Source of the DNA: DHVE2 group archaeon | Lineage (GTDB): Archaea; Thermoplasmatota; Thermoplasmata; Thermoplasmatales; Aciduliprofundaceae | Assembly: GCA_015522935.1 (NCBI GenBank) | Contig: WALH01000010.1 | Coordinates: forward strand, 1-23,738 | Length of the DNA: 23,738 bases | Direction: 5' to 3' | Shown here: positions 1-6,917 of the stretch, one piece after another | Layout: each line of letters begins with the position of its first letter | How positions within the stretch are numbered: the stretch's first letter is position 1 | Position numbers and translations under genes: made by a program | The notes under the pieces: generated by a model | Databases searched by the model: none | Told to the model about the DNA's origin: nothing | Seen by the model: only the letters and a program-made list of their open reading frames with translations

Positions 1-1146
1 AGATGGAACCGTTTCCAAAATAGAATCTCTCAGTTTTTCATCAGAATAAAGAAATCCATCTTTTTCGATCAGCAAACCTGAATTGCGGGCATATTCCACA
101 AAATCATCGGCTACCTCTTTTGGCAGATTCAAATCATCCAAAGTGATTCCCTCATTCGGGATTTTGGAAAGAACATCTTTAAATAATGCTACACGATAAA
201 TTTCTAAATAGGGGATGATTTTTCCCATAATTTCATAAATCTTGTTTATATCCTCTTTTATGATATTCATAGTTTTGTTGAGTTTCTCAAGCTTACCATT
301 CGTCTTCTCCTCTGCTTCGTTAATTTTCATCTCTATACTCATCTTCTGATTCAGCATTTCCTCTCTCCACATGTTTTCCTGGTAGGAGAGCTCATTTCTT
401 AATTTCTCTAAGTTTCTCTCTATCATCTCGATCCTCAATCTGTTCTCGGTGGATGTTTCAATTGCATACTCCTGCCCCTTCGTTCTCATAAGAGAAGCAA
501 AGTTCTTTGGGATGTAATGAGGAATATATTCTCTTAATCTGCTAACTATTTCCACATAAGTTGAGTGAACCTGTTTTGGAGAGATCAGCTTTTTCTCTAT
601 GGCTTTTTCTATATCTTTTGTAATTATTTTCCCTTCTCTGAATTTAAATAGTTCTGTACCACTTGTTCTTGTTCTAACATCCTGCATTACCTCATTCACT
701 ATCCTTTCCGATTCGTCGATACCTACAAATTTTCTTAGATTGTAGATGATGTCGTTGAGTGTATACTGATATACAAGTTGCAGAATGTTAGGGGGAACCT
801 TATTCACATCTATTTCCTCCTCAGTCCCTATCACTTCCTCTACATATCTTAATTTTTTCATAAATTTTTCGTACTTTAAGGTGTATTCTCTAAGAGCATC
901 AATATCCTCTTTCAAAACTTGGTGCATTTCATATATTTTATTTACCTCCTTCTTCATGCCATCTATCTCGGTTTTAAGACCATCAATCTCCTTTATTTTT
1001 GATTCATATTTTTTTTCTATAGATTCTTCAATTTCTCCTATTTTTGTCTCCAAATCTTTTCTAAACTCAGAGATCATCTGAGTGGAAACCCTATTTTTTA
1101 GATTTTCCTGAATTTTCTTTATCTCATCCTCTACATCCATTTCCAT
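1..1146 (-). CDS. Coiled-coil protein with C-terminal helical/winged-helix-like region (3' end missing)
   Basis: A minus-strand frame stays open for 382 codons from an ATG at 1146 to the window edge, so the C-terminus is missing. The ATG overlaps the TGA of the Roadblock-like gene by one base (TGATG), which suggests translational coupling; a second ATG two codons later is possible. Residues about 1-100 are charged heptad-like coiled coil, 105-230 a predicted helical domain with few charge runs, 235-300 a second coiled coil, and the visible tail (about 310-382) looks like a small helical or winged-helix domain. No transmembrane segment or signal peptide is seen. I do not recognise a named family. 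Position as last visible gene of the V4R-KaiC-Roadblock operon suggests a structural or scaffold partner of those proteins; that is inference. Confidence 0.85.
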   Translation of the reverse strand, partial: MEMDVEDEIKKIQENLKNRVSTQMISEFRKDLETKIGEIEESIEKKYESKIKEIDGLKTEIDGMKKEVNKIYEMHQVLKEDIDALREYTLKYEKFMKKLRYVEEVIGTEEEIDVNKVPPNILQLVYQYTLNDIIYNLRKFVGIDESERIVNEVMQDVRTRTSGTELFKFREGKIITKDIEKAIEKKLISPKQVHSTYVEIVSRLREYIPHYIPKNFASLMRTKGQEYAIETSTENRLRIEMIERNLEKLRNELSYQENMWREEMLNQKMSIEMKINEAEEKTNGKLEKLNKTMNIIKEDINKIYEIMGKIIPYLEIYRVALFKDVLSKIPNEGITLDDLNLPKEVADDFVEYARNSGLLIEKDGFLYSDEKLRDSILETVPS

Positions 1147-1931
1147 CACACGAAGGTCTTTATTATTTTAGTAACATCATTAATCCACTTCTTGTAATAT
1201 TCGTCAGCCACTATGTCCCCCCGCAATCCTCTTATTTTGTTTGTTGTCTTCTCCACCAAAATCGGCCAGAGATCATCGGTCATATACTGGGCTGCAGTGC
1301 CTATCTCGTTGAAAGAAAGGGTTAATATTTCATCTACCATACCCACCCCAGCAACCTGAGAGATCTCTTTTTTCAGATATTCAAGTATTTTCATATTTTT
1401 CCTGTACTGCTTGGTGTAGGCAAATCTTTCCACGAAAAGCAATCTGCTTAAGTTATGCAACTCCCTTTTTATGTTTTCTGGATATTTCTCTGTTTCAGGA
1501 CCACTGAGTGGCTTTAGCTGAAATATATGATTTGCTATAGTGCTCCATTTACTTACAGTTTCTATTAGAGTCCTAAGAGACTCATAATTAAGCTCTCTTG
1601 TAACTACAATGGCAAGAAAAGATGCGTTACCCACACCGGATATTATTAAGGAACCGAAATCATACTGTTCAACGGAAATCTTCATATTCTTGGTTTTTAA
1701 CTGCGAGCATATCTTGTGGAGGTTTGCCTTGAACATATTGAGAAGATAATACTGTTTTGCATTGAGATCTTCCGGTATTATGGAATCAAATACTCTTCCA
1801 TCCACGCCAACGAATAGTATTATGTCTAAGTTTCCTTCCTCCTGCAGCTTTTTAAGAGCAAGATGGATAAGAGAACGAAGTAGCGTAACATCCTTCGCTT
1901 CAAGGGTTTTTTCAAGAGTTTTTTCGGGCAA
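1146..1931 (-). CDS. Roadblock/LC7-like domain protein with C-terminal helical domain
   Basis: This 261-residue soluble protein has an N-terminal half (about 15-135) with the Roadblock/LC7 pattern: a long helix, a strand ending in FVGVDGRVFDS, a helix, two strands (ISVEQYDFGSLIISGV, FLAIVVT) and a final helix. Residues 136-261 are helical and not recognised. Roadblock proteins commonly dimerise and bind small Ras/MglA-type GTPases as regulatory platforms. The start is TTG at 1931, because no in-frame Met occurs until well inside the domain; an AAGGTGA site ends six bases upstream. The KaiC-like gene stops two bases before it. The family call rests on fold pattern, not sequence identity, and a profile comparison could change it. 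Confidence 0.75.
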   Translation of the reverse strand: MPEKTLEKTLEAKDVTLLRSLIHLALKKLQEEGNLDIILFVGVDGRVFDSIIPEDLNAKQYYLLNMFKANLHKICSQLKTKNMKISVEQYDFGSLIISGVGNASFLAIVVTRELNYESLRTLIETVSKWSTIANHIFQLKPLSGPETEKYPENIKRELHNLSRLLFVERFAYTKQYRKNMKILEYLKKEISQVAGVGMVDEILTLSFNEIGTAAQYMTDDLWPILVEKTTNKIRGLRGDIVADEYYKKWINDVTKIIKTFV

Positions 1932-1932
1932 G

Positions 1933-2811
1933 TCACCTCACCTTTAGACCATATGAATCAAAGATTATTTCTATAATCTCCTCAGGAGAATAAGGATAGT
2001 TCCACCATTTTTTTATGTTCTCTAATTTCATTGTAAGGGCGGGAGGGGCTTTTAACATCTTAGCTGTTTCTATTGCATCATCAAATATTTTACCGTAATC
2101 TTCCTTCTTCTCCTCTTTCAGTTCCAAGGGTGTGCTCCTTACCACAATTCCTGCGCCTCTCACAAAGATAAACGGATACACACTCTCACCATGCTTGGTT
2201 CCTCTCATTTTTATTATCTGTAAAGTCCTGTTGAAAGCTCCACCAACAGGATAATAATCCATATGAATTACACCATCCGCTAGGTATACGGGTGTTAAGA
2301 CATCCTCTCCAATTGTTTCTCCTGGTTTGGTGTGCTCTTCAACGGTAGCCACCACTACGCCCAGATTCTTTACTGTGTAGAAAAGATTGCCTAGGAGTTC
2401 TCTCTGTAACAGTTTGTCTTTGGTAGCCCATATAACAGGGGTGAGGGGGTCCACCACAATCCTTGTTTTTATAAGGTAATCACTTCTTGCCTTAACGAGT
2501 GCAGGTAATTGTTCTTCTATCATTTTTTTGAAATTCTCACCTTTTAGATGGATGAAAAATAGATTCTGCTCATAGTGTTTCTCCATATCAAAACCCATCA
2601 ATGCACCCTCTTCCATTATCTGCTTCGGTTTCTCTTCGAGGGAAATGTACAATCCCTGTTCACCTCTTTCTATGCCATACATTATGAACTGTATTGCAAA
2701 GGTTGTTTTTCCAGTACCACTTGATCCAACCACAACGTTGGCTGTTTTGTCTCTAAAACCACCTTCTATGAGTCTATCCAGACCATATATCCCTGTGGGA
2801 AATCTATTCAT
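1933..2811 (-). CDS. KaiC/Rad55-like single-domain RecA-fold ATPase
   Basis: A 292-residue cytosolic ATPase of the archaeal KaiC-like (RAD55/RadA superfamily) group. It opens with the typical FPTGIYGLDRLIEGGF, followed by Walker A GSSGTGKTT at residues 29-37. The SLEEKPKQ segment near 57 carries the paired glutamates of KaiC proteins, and RIVVDPLTPV is the Walker B strand. Only one RecA domain is present, whereas cyanobacterial KaiC has two. The start ATG follows a near-perfect GGAGGTGA site by six bases and overlaps the V4R gene by eight. Such ATPases act as nucleotide-driven switches or assembly factors; the archaellum protein ArlH/FlaH is a distant relative, but no archaellum genes are nearby. 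Substrate and partner are unknown; the operon points to the V4R and Roadblock proteins. Confidence 0.93.
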   Translation of the reverse strand: MNRFPTGIYGLDRLIEGGFRDKTANVVVGSSGTGKTTFAIQFIMYGIERGEQGLYISLEEKPKQIMEEGALMGFDMEKHYEQNLFFIHLKGENFKKMIEEQLPALVKARSDYLIKTRIVVDPLTPVIWATKDKLLQRELLGNLFYTVKNLGVVVATVEEHTKPGETIGEDVLTPVYLADGVIHMDYYPVGGAFNRTLQIIKMRGTKHGESVYPFIFVRGAGIVVRSTPLELKEEKKEDYGKIFDDAIETAKMLKAPPALTMKLENIKKWWNYPYSPEEIIEIIFDSYGLKVR

Positions 2812-3640
2812 CTTCTTTCACCTCCTTTTTCACATATTTAGCAAGAAGTTCAGCAAAACTTCTGCTCTTATTTGCTTCATCTACGATATTAACAATCTTG
2901 CTTTCATCAATCTCCTCAACCTCCTCCTCACCAACCGTTTTGGAAAAAGCCTCTGCAAAGGACTTGGCAGAAGCTGTAACTTCCGAAACCTCTGATAACC
3001 TTTTCCACGGTCTTTCGGTTTCGATGAGGGGTGATCTTTTAATTTCTAAATATTTCTCACCCATGATGGTGAGTTTGTTTTTCTCTACAAGTCCATACCT
3101 TTGAAGATTGAACATTCTTGCCTCGTAATCTTCCACCTGAATTTTCTTCCCTTTCTTCAAGGAATTCAGAATTTCAATATCAATGTTATCGATCACATAT
3201 CTCAGAACACCGAGCGGATCCATATCAACAACGAATTTGCACATTTCACCTCCGTTATTGACGCACTCCGTCTCTTTGACATGGCAGGAGATATCCATAT
3301 CCTTTTCAAAGAACATAGCAAAAGCGTCCGCTGTCAGGTAGCATGTTTTTCCCTTAACATCTGAGAAAAGTTTTGCCACTTTTGAATTCTTCACGCCAAA
3401 CGTCATCTGAAATGGAGAAATTTTAAGACATTTGAGATTTCCAAGCCCGATTTCTCGAAACACAGTTTTCATATACTGAAAAAGAGGAGTTCTCTCGACT
3501 TGAAGAGGGTTTGTACTTCTTAGCATTAATTTGATTTCCCCTGCAGGTATCTTTGATTTAGTTATAGCAGTGCTTAATGCAACCTCCATCTTTGTTAATT
3601 CTCCGAATACATAGATTATTCTGGCTATGTTTTCCTCCAT
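2804..3640 (-). CDS. V4R-domain protein with winged helix and duplicated SFAE motif tail
   Basis: This 278-residue protein has three parts. Residues about 20-150 form a V4R (4-vinyl reductase) domain, shown by GKTCYLTADAFAMFF and the cysteine cluster CHVKETECVNNGGEMCKFVV, a small-ligand or metal-binding signature of the family. Residues about 160-205 look like a winged helix (IEILNSLKKG, LQRYGLVEKNKLTIMGEKYL). The tail (210-278) is acidic and disorder-prone and repeats a motif: KSFAEAFSK at about 226-234 and RSFAELLAK at 260-268. V4R is structurally related to the Bet3 subunit of eukaryotic TRAPP, a Rab exchange factor. The ATG has a G-rich ribosome site just upstream and overlaps the previous gene by 16 bases. 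A role as ligand sensor is inferred from domain family and operon. Confidence 0.85.
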   Translation of the reverse strand: MEENIARIIYVFGELTKMEVALSTAITKSKIPAGEIKLMLRSTNPLQVERTPLFQYMKTVFREIGLGNLKCLKISPFQMTFGVKNSKVAKLFSDVKGKTCYLTADAFAMFFEKDMDISCHVKETECVNNGGEMCKFVVDMDPLGVLRYVIDNIDIEILNSLKKGKKIQVEDYEARMFNLQRYGLVEKNKLTIMGEKYLEIKRSPLIETERPWKRLSEVSEVTASAKSFAEAFSKTVGEEEVEEIDESKIVNIVDEANKSRSFAELLAKYVKKEVKEDE

Positions 3641-3912
3641 GGTCCCCCCTCTAAGTAGTGGTATAAAGCTTTTAGAATGTGAACGCTCTTAGTTTTCAAT
3701 TCAACACTCATCCTATCTTTGAGGTCTATTATCATATTATTGTTTATTATGTTCATACCTCTTATGCTTGTTTCAGGGAGGTAGTACCATTTCTTATCAG
3801 TTTTTATGAACAGCGAATCTGGCGATAGCCAGAGGGAGCCAGAACCCCTCAGGAGCCCTGCATTCTTATCACGAAGATTGTACTCTATCTGGCAGAGCTT
3901 GTAGGCATACAT
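3625..3912 (-). CDS. Small protein, PH/GRAM-like or CheF-like fold, first gene of operon
   Basis: A 95-residue soluble protein whose residues 15-90 alternate short strands (GSGSLWLSPDSLFIKT, KWYYLPETSI, NMIIDLKD, MSVELKT) and end in one amphipathic helix (SVHILKALYHYLE). That is the layout of a PH/GRAM-type barrel, and the pattern resembles the N-terminal part of archaeal taxis protein CheF, though I cannot assign it firmly. The ATG is 28 bases from the centre of a TATA box with no ribosome site between, so its transcript is probably leaderless. It overlaps the V4R gene by 16 bases and leads the operon. A membrane- or protein-docking adaptor role is speculative. Confidence 0.75.
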   Translation of the reverse strand: MYAYKLCQIEYNLRDKNAGLLRGSGSLWLSPDSLFIKTDKKWYYLPETSIRGMNIINNNMIIDLKDRMSVELKTKSVHILKALYHYLEGGPWRKT

Positions 3913-3936
3913 ACAGATTACATTAAACGTTTGAAG

Positions 3937-3944
3937 TATATAAA
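3937..3944 (-). promoter_or_regulatory. TATA box of the V4R-KaiC-Roadblock operon
   Basis: On the minus strand TTTATATA is centred 28 bases before the ATG at 3912. In archaea transcription begins about 25 bases past the box, so the mRNA would start at or beside the ATG. No other start or ribosome site lies between. Confidence 0.7.
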
Positions 3945-3973
3945 TTTTTTCCCAATAATCCCCATCCTAAATC

Positions 3974-4042
3974 TATGGTATCATTTGTAATTTATTTAGC
4001 CAGTAATCTCACAATATCATATGGTATAATTTGTAATTATAC
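3974..4042. repeat. Two 19-bp direct repeats, one a perfect palindrome, upstream of the operon promoter
   Basis: TATGGTATCATTTGTAATT at 3974-3992 and TATGGTATAATTTGTAATT at 4020-4038 differ at one base and are 46 bases apart. The second extends into a perfect dyad, GTATAATTTGTAATTATAC at 4024-4042 (8-base arms, 3-base centre). They lie 30 and 76 bases upstream of the TATA box at 3937-3944 and overlap the last codons of the antitoxin-like gene. The arrangement fits paired regulator sites for the downstream operon; chance in an AT-rich gap is the alternative. Confidence 0.55.
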
Positions 4043-4471
4043 TTGTATGTTGAAACCCTTAGTTTTTCCAATAATGAATTTCTCCTTTCCGGATCTCACA
4101 ACATTGATCAGGAAGAACCTATACAGAGAGAAAACATCATCATACACATTTTTGTAGTTCCTATTTGCTCTTCGTGCTAATTCTCTTATTGATATCGGAC
4201 CGAATTTATTTGATACTTCTATTATTTCAAATCTCTTTGGGGTAAGGGCTGAAAAGATTTTTTTATCCTCTATAATGATCTCTTCCCTTATCTCCTCACC
4301 ATCTTGCATGTTTAAAAGGTATAGATAAGCCTCACCCACATCAGGATCTGTGCATTTTCTTATTTTAAGTATCTTGCTGACTTTCTCAAACCTGCCAATC
4401 CTCTTTCTTATGCTTCTTTTGAGCACTTTCACGTCATCTTCCGTATACACTCTCTTTACTACAAATTCCAT
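4037..4471 (-). CDS. HVO_A0114-type winged-helix antitoxin/regulator (TumA-like)
   Basis: A 144-residue DNA-binding protein. The C-terminal half carries the pattern of the HVO_A0114/COG4190 winged-helix family: ALTPKRFEIIEV, then ISIRELARRANRNYKNVYDD as helix-turn-helix, then a wing ending FIIGKTKGF. The N-terminal half is charged and probably contacts the partner. The start chosen is ATG 4471, because AAGGTGA lies five bases upstream; a GTG at 4480 sits inside that ribosome site and is unlikely. Family members act as antitoxins or autoregulators beside TumE/DUF6516-type toxins, which matches the 98-residue gene ending 10 bases upstream. DNA target unknown; the dyad at its own 3' end (4024-4042) is a candidate. 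Confidence 0.78.
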   Translation of the reverse strand: MEFVVKRVYTEDDVKVLKRSIRKRIGRFEKVSKILKIRKCTDPDVGEAYLYLLNMQDGEEIREEIIIEDKKIFSALTPKRFEIIEVSNKFGPISIRELARRANRNYKNVYDDVFSLYRFFLINVVRSGKEKFIIGKTKGFNIQV

Positions 4472-4481
4472 TTTTATCACC

Positions 4482-4778
4482 TTAAATGTTGGATAGATCC
4501 ATGGCTATTATGTTCCTTCTGAAAGTTTTAACTATTTTTACAATGTTATCGAAATTTCTCTTTGGAAAATCTTTTGTGCTCATATAGTTTCCATTTTCAT
4601 CATAAACATCCATATGCTCCATTCCATCCAAATTGTCCCACCTTGCAAGAGTGATCCATTTTCTCCCTTTGAGGATTTTGTAGGAATAAATATAAAATTT
4701 CATCCTCTTTCCCGTGAAGTACTCTATAGATTCGATCATTTCTCCCCGTGAAATTAGAATTTTTTTTATATTTAGCAT
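4482..4778 (-). CDS. TumE/DUF6516-like putative toxin
   Basis: A 98-residue protein with a compact alpha/beta pattern and the segment ITLARWDNLDGMEHMDVYD (about 44-62), reminiscent of the WDN/YDN...H motif in TumE-type (DUF6516 and related) toxins paired with HVO_A0114 regulators. The histidine cluster is weaker than usual: only one His remains where others have two or three. The start is ATG 4778, five bases after the GAGGTGA that overlaps the stop of the deacylase gene; a GTG at 4787 is less likely. It is directly followed by the antitoxin-like gene. Function as a toxin is inferred mainly from this pairing; a non-toxic regulator partner is possible. Confidence 0.65.
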   Translation of the reverse strand: MLNIKKILISRGEMIESIEYFTGKRMKFYIYSYKILKGRKWITLARWDNLDGMEHMDVYDENGNYMSTKDFPKRNFDNIVKIVKTFRRNIIAMDLSNI

Positions 4779-4783
4779 GTTTC

Positions 4784-5830
4784 TCACCTCAGATTATAGT
4801 AATCTCCAAAGATGTAGCGTAGTTTTTTAATCAGAGCATTTACCTTTGACCACACTTTATCTTCCTGAACAAGTCTCTCAGAGAGATCAATTTCATCTTC
4901 TCTGGGATATTCCCTCCCTATCAACGAAGCAAGCATTGCGTAAGCGATTTTATGGTTGTATTGAGTGTACCCCCCTTCCTGAATCATTGTGAACATCTTT
5001 CCCTGCAACTTTATTCGATTGATCATGTCTACAAAACCTCTCGTAGTTAAATTTAATCCAATATTTTTGTTGGAAAAATGCGGATCAAAACCATTCTCCA
5101 CTATTATGAAATCTGGGTTGTAATCCTTCAGCAGAGGATCCACAAAATTTTCGAAGATCAAATCGTATTCTTTGTCCCCAGAGCCCTTTGGAACAGGTAT
5201 ATTTATCGTATATCCTGTTCCTTCTCCTCGTCCTATCTGATGAATGAAACCCTCATGAGGATAAAAATCTGTCGGGTCACGATGTATGGAAATCAGAAGA
5301 ACGTTAGGTGAGGAATAGAAGATTTTCATCGTTCCATTGGCGGCATGGGCATCCCAGTCTACTATTGCTATTTTCTTCAACCCCCTCTCCATTATATGCA
5401 TTGCAGTTATGGCCGCATTGTTAAGGAGGCAGAACCCTCCGTACATATCTGAGCTGGCATGATGACCGGGGGGACGAACAAGTGCATATGAGAAATCATG
5501 ATATGCGCTCAAAATCTCATCGCTTGCCCTTATGCATGTTTCTGCTGCTATGAGCGCGGCCATATACGAATATTTGTTGAGATATGTGCTATCCCCAAGA
5601 TAAGTTTGTCCTCTCATGGACATTTTCTCAAGGAAATCTAAGTAGGTCTCCGTATGGACGGTCAAAATTTCCTCCCTATCTGCAGGTTCTCGAATATCTA
5701 TGAAATCAAGGTTGCCTGAAAGGGTTTTGACAAGGTATCGGTATATGGATTCAATTCTCTCAGGATTCTCTGGGCTTCCCCTCATATTATGGTAAACGTG
5801 TGTTGGATTGTAAAGCACAGCGATATTCAT
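4784..5830 (-). CDS. Histone deacetylase/AcuC-family zinc deacylase
   Basis: A 348-residue zinc hydrolase of the arginase/deacetylase fold that removes acyl groups from protein lysines or small amines. The active site looks intact: RPPGHH (His123/124), DWDAH (zinc ligands Asp160 and His162), ENGFDPH (zinc ligand Asp249) and EGGY (transition-state Tyr288). The start is ATG 5830: AAAGGTGA lies just upstream and its ATG overlaps the previous TGA (ATGA). A longer frame beginning ten codons earlier lacks a ribosome site. It sits between the small helical protein and the toxin-like gene in one transcript. Archaeal members may act on chromatin proteins such as Alba, on acetyl-CoA synthetase, or on polyamines; the sequence does not say which. 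Confidence 0.93.
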   Translation of the reverse strand: MNIAVLYNPTHVYHNMRGSPENPERIESIYRYLVKTLSGNLDFIDIREPADREEILTVHTETYLDFLEKMSMRGQTYLGDSTYLNKYSYMAALIAAETCIRASDEILSAYHDFSYALVRPPGHHASSDMYGGFCLLNNAAITAMHIMERGLKKIAIVDWDAHAANGTMKIFYSSPNVLLISIHRDPTDFYPHEGFIHQIGRGEGTGYTINIPVPKGSGDKEYDLIFENFVDPLLKDYNPDFIIVENGFDPHFSNKNIGLNLTTRGFVDMINRIKLQGKMFTMIQEGGYTQYNHKIAYAMLASLIGREYPREDEIDLSERLVQEDKVWSKVNALIKKLRYIFGDYYNLR

Positions 5831-6156
5831 TGGCTCACCTTTTTCACATATTCCATCCATCTTTTTTTATCCTCAATCTCATTTTCTCCCCTGAACTCCT
5901 TGAGGAATAGTACTGCCCTTCTTAAAATTAGCGCCTTGTTTACAATGTATTCGGGGACCTCATTCATTTCATCAATTCTTTCCCTCATTCTCTCATAAAG
6001 ATTCTGATACTTCTCGAGAGCTTTTTCCCTGTTGCCTTCCATAATATCCTTCTTTATTTTGTAAATTGCACCCTCTACCTCTATGGTTTCCGGTATGCTC
6101 ACGGAGAGGACGTTTGCCATGTCTTCTATAATTTTAATTGCCTCATCCCTCTTCAT
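5827..6156 (-). CDS. Small helical archaeal protein, unknown function
   Basis: A 109-residue all-helical, highly charged protein with no membrane segment. Three to four amphipathic helices are visible (residues 3-20, 26-40, 43-63 and 70-90), resembling a helical-bundle adaptor. I do not recognise a family. The ATG follows GAGGGGG by four bases and overlaps the upstream RNase H-like gene by 14; its stop overlaps the deacylase ATG. Translation of all three genes is therefore probably coupled, hinting at related roles or a shared complex. Confidence 0.8.
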   Translation of the reverse strand: MKRDEAIKIIEDMANVLSVSIPETIEVEGAIYKIKKDIMEGNREKALEKYQNLYERMRERIDEMNEVPEYIVNKALILRRAVLFLKEFRGENEIEDKKRWMEYVKKVSQ

Positions 6157-6862
6157 TGTGCCCCCTCGCTATGTTTATCGCCTCTTCCATTGTTATCTCT
6201 CCAAGAAGAACTCTTCGGGCAAGGGATTTTGAGATTGTTATCATTCCCCTGCTCTCTATTCTGCTTCTCCTCTGTATTTCCCTTAAATGTCCATCCCTTA
6301 CAATTGTGTTAAGTTTTCTTTTCACAATGTTCCCTCTTGAGAACGCTATGGTTTTTGCGGATTCGGCATCCCTATTTGTTATGGAGTTGCTTGTATTTCT
6401 TTCATCCACTATCTCCACAGTGTATTCTTCCACAAGAAAATTCACTATCCTGTTTCTATTGACTACATCACCGTTACCTACCCTTATAAGGAACTTCTCT
6501 GGTTCGTAGCCCTCGTATATCCCATCAATCGTTTCTTTCACCAAATCCACATCGCTTAACTGCATTTCTTCCACTATCAAACCATCGCCCACAACAGCCA
6601 CCCCCGGTTTTGGCCCTGGATCAACGCCAACCACAATTTTATGAAACCTTTTTTTACCGTAAAGGTAGGAAACAACTCTCCTTGCTATAACCTCTGGATT
6701 CTGAGCTATAATAGCATCAAAATCCTGTGGTGCATCACTGACGATAACATTCACATCTGCGGAATATGAATTCAAAAGCACGAAAGGTATATTCCTTCTC
6801 TTAAATTCCTCCATAACCATATACTCAAGCCTCTTGTCTCCTATGATTATTCCGACCTTCAC
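6143..6862 (-). CDS. Archaeal RNase H-fold protein, YqgF/RuvC-like
   Basis: A 239-residue protein. Residues 1-70 look like a small Rossmann-like domain. From 75 on, IVVGVDPGPKPGVAVV is the first RNase H-fold strand with the catalytic-type Asp, VGNGDVVNRNRIV follows, and VDERNTS matches the DERxTS motif of YqgF/RuvX nucleases. RDAESAKTIAF supplies a third acidic site. These positions support a nuclease of the Holliday-junction-resolvase/YqgF superfamily, with RNA or DNA as substrate unknown. The C-terminal 50 residues are basic and helical and could bind nucleic acid. The start is GTG 6862, 26 bases from a TATA box and apparently leaderless. It is first gene of the deacylase operon. Confidence 0.8.
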   Translation of the reverse strand: MKVGIIIGDKRLEYMVMEEFKRRNIPFVLLNSYSADVNVIVSDAPQDFDAIIAQNPEVIARRVVSYLYGKKRFHKIVVGVDPGPKPGVAVVGDGLIVEEMQLSDVDLVKETIDGIYEGYEPEKFLIRVGNGDVVNRNRIVNFLVEEYTVEIVDERNTSNSITNRDAESAKTIAFSRGNIVKRKLNTIVRDGHLREIQRRSRIESRGMITISKSLARRVLLGEITMEEAINIARGHNEEG

Positions 6863-6883
6863 ATGCGAAAATACTCTCCTTCC

Positions 6884-6891
6884 TATTTATA
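6884..6891 (-). promoter_or_regulatory. TATA box for the YqgF-like/deacylase/TA operon
   Basis: Minus-strand TATAAATA is centred about 26 bases before the GTG at 6862. A nearby GGAAGGAG is too far (over 10 bases) from the GTG for a normal ribosome site, so leaderless initiation at GTG is favoured. Confidence 0.55.
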
Positions 6892-6917
6892 TTTAGCGGT
6901 CAAACTCTCACTTTCGG

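Noticed and set aside
785..1081. 98-codon plus-strand open frame
   Set aside because: It lies antisense inside the long coiled-coil frame; composition (Ser/Phe/Ile rich) is that of a reverse shadow of Glu/Lys-rich coding sequence, with no ribosome site.
1933..2811. KaiC-like ATPase as archaellum ArlH (FlaH)
   Set aside because: No archaellum genes nearby, and neighbours are V4R and Roadblock types; the FPTGIYGLDRLIEGGF opening fits the general KaiC-like group better.
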